64,000 bases of DNA from Mactromeris polynyma (Eukaryota > Mollusca > Bivalvia > Venerida > Mactridae), in the NCBI GenBank assembly GCA_032209605.1, contig JASFXZ010000001.1:43218619-43282618 (forward strand), in the 5' to 3' direction. The translations under genes and the position numbers were made by a program. Position 1 is the stretch's first letter; each line of letters begins with the position of its first letter. Positions 61,700 through 64,000 of the stretch are shown here, piece by piece. The notes beneath the pieces were generated by a model. The model did no database searches. It had not been told where the DNA came from and worked only from the letters and a program-made list of their open reading frames with translations.

Positions 61700-64000
61700 T
61701 CAACCTTCATAGAATATTTCAAAATGTTGACTCTCTAGTAAATATTTGTTAGGGTTACTATAGACACTATCTATTCTTTCGCAGGAGTTAATGTTACTGC
61801 CATCATGTCAATGCATTTACTTGTAGCTGTGATTGATTTTTATCGATTGCGTTATTTTGTATTGTATAAAACAGCAAGGTATTGATTAGTGAAGGTTTGC
61901 TGTTATAATTAGGCTGTTTTAGTGGAATCTATGTGTATGTAATAATTACACCGACTCGTCTTGATTTCTGTACTGAATTATAACCCTCTTCTTACTGCTG
62001 AAATGCAAATTTTTCTAGACAATATTTGGTATAGTTCCAGGAGACGGAGCTTCGTCGTTCGTATATACCTCAGAAATAATACCAAACAAATTGGTTGATA
62101 CGGTTAATGTAGACTGATTTGAGACATAATGGACATTGATACACATTCAGTCTTTACAAATATTATGTTTCCTTGGAGCTTAACAATTTCCCTATTTGTT
62201 ATTATTGGTCAATTTATTACTGGGAATTTTATCGATATTTGTAATTAATTGGTCTTCATGACTGCCAACTTAGATTTGATTAAGACTAGCCATAAACGAT
62301 GAAAGCTATGGTATGAATGGGAAAATAGTCTAATGTAGACAGAACAGTAATAAATTGTATCTTTAATTATTGATGCCAGTTCTCAGGTGCATTTTAAAGT
62401 AAGCTTCAGGATTAATTAAAAGTTCTGAAGTTTTACTTTTAAACCTTCCCACATTGATTTTGTTTTGTTTAGCAAACTTAAGATGTTTGAGATGCTGACT
62501 AATCACCCTGGCAACCAGTAAACAATGTTTGTATTTGATGTGAAGATTCATTTAGTAATGAACTGACAAAACTGTTGAAAGCAAAGATTATTCTTTGTAC
62601 TGAAAATGTTAAATGTCTTTTATTTAAACACTGCACATTAAATATTCAACAGAAAATTGTTTCCTCCCTTCGTTTATTACAGGGGAACATGACACACCGT
62701 TTTGTCTAGATGCTGTACTCAATTAATGGAATACTATAAAACACCAATGAAATGGCCAATGATCTCTGAAATATGATTCTTACTTATTGAACATGGTCCA
62801 ATTCAGGTTGAATGTAAGATGATACAATTTGTTAAATATTACTGTCATCGGAGAATACTGTAACGTCCCTACATGTTTTGTTAGGGTTTCACATCATATT
62901 TCAATGTAATGTGTCCTTTGATAGTTTACCGTATGATATTATAAACAATTGTACCCTTTGTAACTAATGCTAGGTCACATGACTTTGTAACAAAATGCTA
63001 GGTCACATGACATTGTCACAATTCTAGGTCACATGACTTTGTTACAAACTCTAGGTCACATAATGGAAATGTAAAAGGTCGTAATAATATTTGAATGTTA
63101 CATTTAAGAAATATGTTTCAATGCAGGTGATGAACTTTAAAACAAATTTAAGGCTAGTCATATCTACTGTAATCTATTGATACCCAGGATAAGGCAGAAA
63201 AGGGTGTATGTCCTAATGTTTCAATTGGGTCCTTAATTCATGTCAATTATTCGATCGATAGATTTAAAGATATCTGTGTTGAAACACTCCGATGTTTTAT
63301 GCATTTGTCTGGCTTCATGTCACATTTAAGACATACAACTCATAATTTGTGCAAAACCTTACTCTCAACATGTCTAAATCATTGTGAATTCGATGGCATA
63401 GTTCTTGTTAATTCAGTTTTTCATTGTTTGCTTTGAGATTAATGATTACTGTCTAGTCACGGTAATTCTCAACTTTTTCTCCGTTATTCAGTCATTGCCA
63501 CAGAAAACACGCGGGTAGTCCATGCACGGTTGCCGTGTTATCATGGAATACATTTGTTACTAAAGCATTAATATTTAATCATTCAAAAACACGTAAAAGT
63601 GGAGGGAAAATAGGCGACAAGTGGGGGCAGATATTTGAGCTATTACTTTATTGAACACGTATGATTACAGACTGTTGGACCAGCATTCAATTCAGTAACC
63701 TGATTTTAATTGCATTTTGACCAATATTCATCACTTCTTTGATTTTAACAGTGTGATAGAAGTATATGACATTTATTACACTGTTTCACTTCTAGCTTAA
63801 TATATCACAGCATGCCAAAATCAGTGTGTGAATACAATGCATCAAATGTGAGCAAACTTTTTGCTGAAAGTTCATTTCTTAGTGGTATATCTCTGCTTCT
63901 CTAGAATTATTTGGCTTCTCAGCAATGGCGGCCATTTTTTTATCCTAGGAATGCCAAAACTCTTCAATATTACTCAGCAAGCTACGGTAAGGGAGATCCA
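61700..64000. other. 3' flank, no gene recognised
   Basis: AT-rich. Contains the short array at 62969 and, at 63925-63936, CAATGGCGGCCAT, which resembles a YY1 site of the type found at transcription starts. Confidence 0.45.
62969..63063. repeat. four-copy repeat of about 30 bp
   Basis: CTAGGTCACATGACTTTGT recurs four times with A- and C-rich linkers. Confidence 0.9.

Overview
The window is animal (metazoan) nuclear DNA: AT-rich, gene-poor, with long introns, GT-AG splice sites, many minisatellites and many short transposon-like repeats. Several dispersed repeats resemble families I know from bivalve molluscs. Examples are a hairpin-headed element reading ATACGCCCG..CGGGACGTAT, an 'AGGTGAGC..GGCCCTCTTGTTT' element, an 'AAGGGGCATAACTC' element and an 'LIIRPPLGP' MITE. 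A bivalve or other lophotrochozoan host is therefore most likely, but this is inference from repeat style and no host gene was identified to species.

Only one protein-coding gene can be supported. It is a complete plus-strand SLC24 family potassium-dependent sodium/calcium exchanger (NCKX, closest in layout to NCKX1/NCKX2). It has six coding exons: 25383-26159, 45918-46023, 47005-47402, 49038-49169, 54165-54421 and 59276-59522. These join in frame to 1,917 nt, or 638 residues plus stop. Both ion-binding alpha repeats are present, with the key acidic residues E137, D526 and D553. The coding-start exon carries at least 198 nt of 5' leader with short upstream ORFs and begins after a splice acceptor at 25184, so a non-coding or uORF-bearing first exon must lie upstream. 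A weak candidate sits at about 19692-19729. Poly(A) signal candidates are at 61154 and 61676.

Layout: 1-25184 is 5' flank or 5' intron with a 33-34 bp array (204-1735), a 36 bp array (2985-3910), two TIR elements (4870-5737, 6089-6699), a ~61 bp array (9062-9385), a 27/54 bp array (10085-10915), a 35-bp inverted pair (11304/13183), a CT-rich array (15832-16795) and a dispersed repeat pair (14979-15118 minus, 22135-22288 plus). Intron 1 (19.8 kb) holds SINE-like, MITE-like and tandem repeats, including a 34 bp array (36785-37790). Introns 3, 4 and 5 carry a 40 bp array (47585-48636), a 25 bp array (51325-53530) and a 27 bp array (58212-58427). From about 61.7 kb to the end I see no gene.

No new multi-gene system was found. 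The most interesting signals are the density of unrelated minisatellites, two of which run for 1-2 kb without an indel, a minisatellite that looks born from the end of a MITE, and several elements defined here only by their inverted termini.
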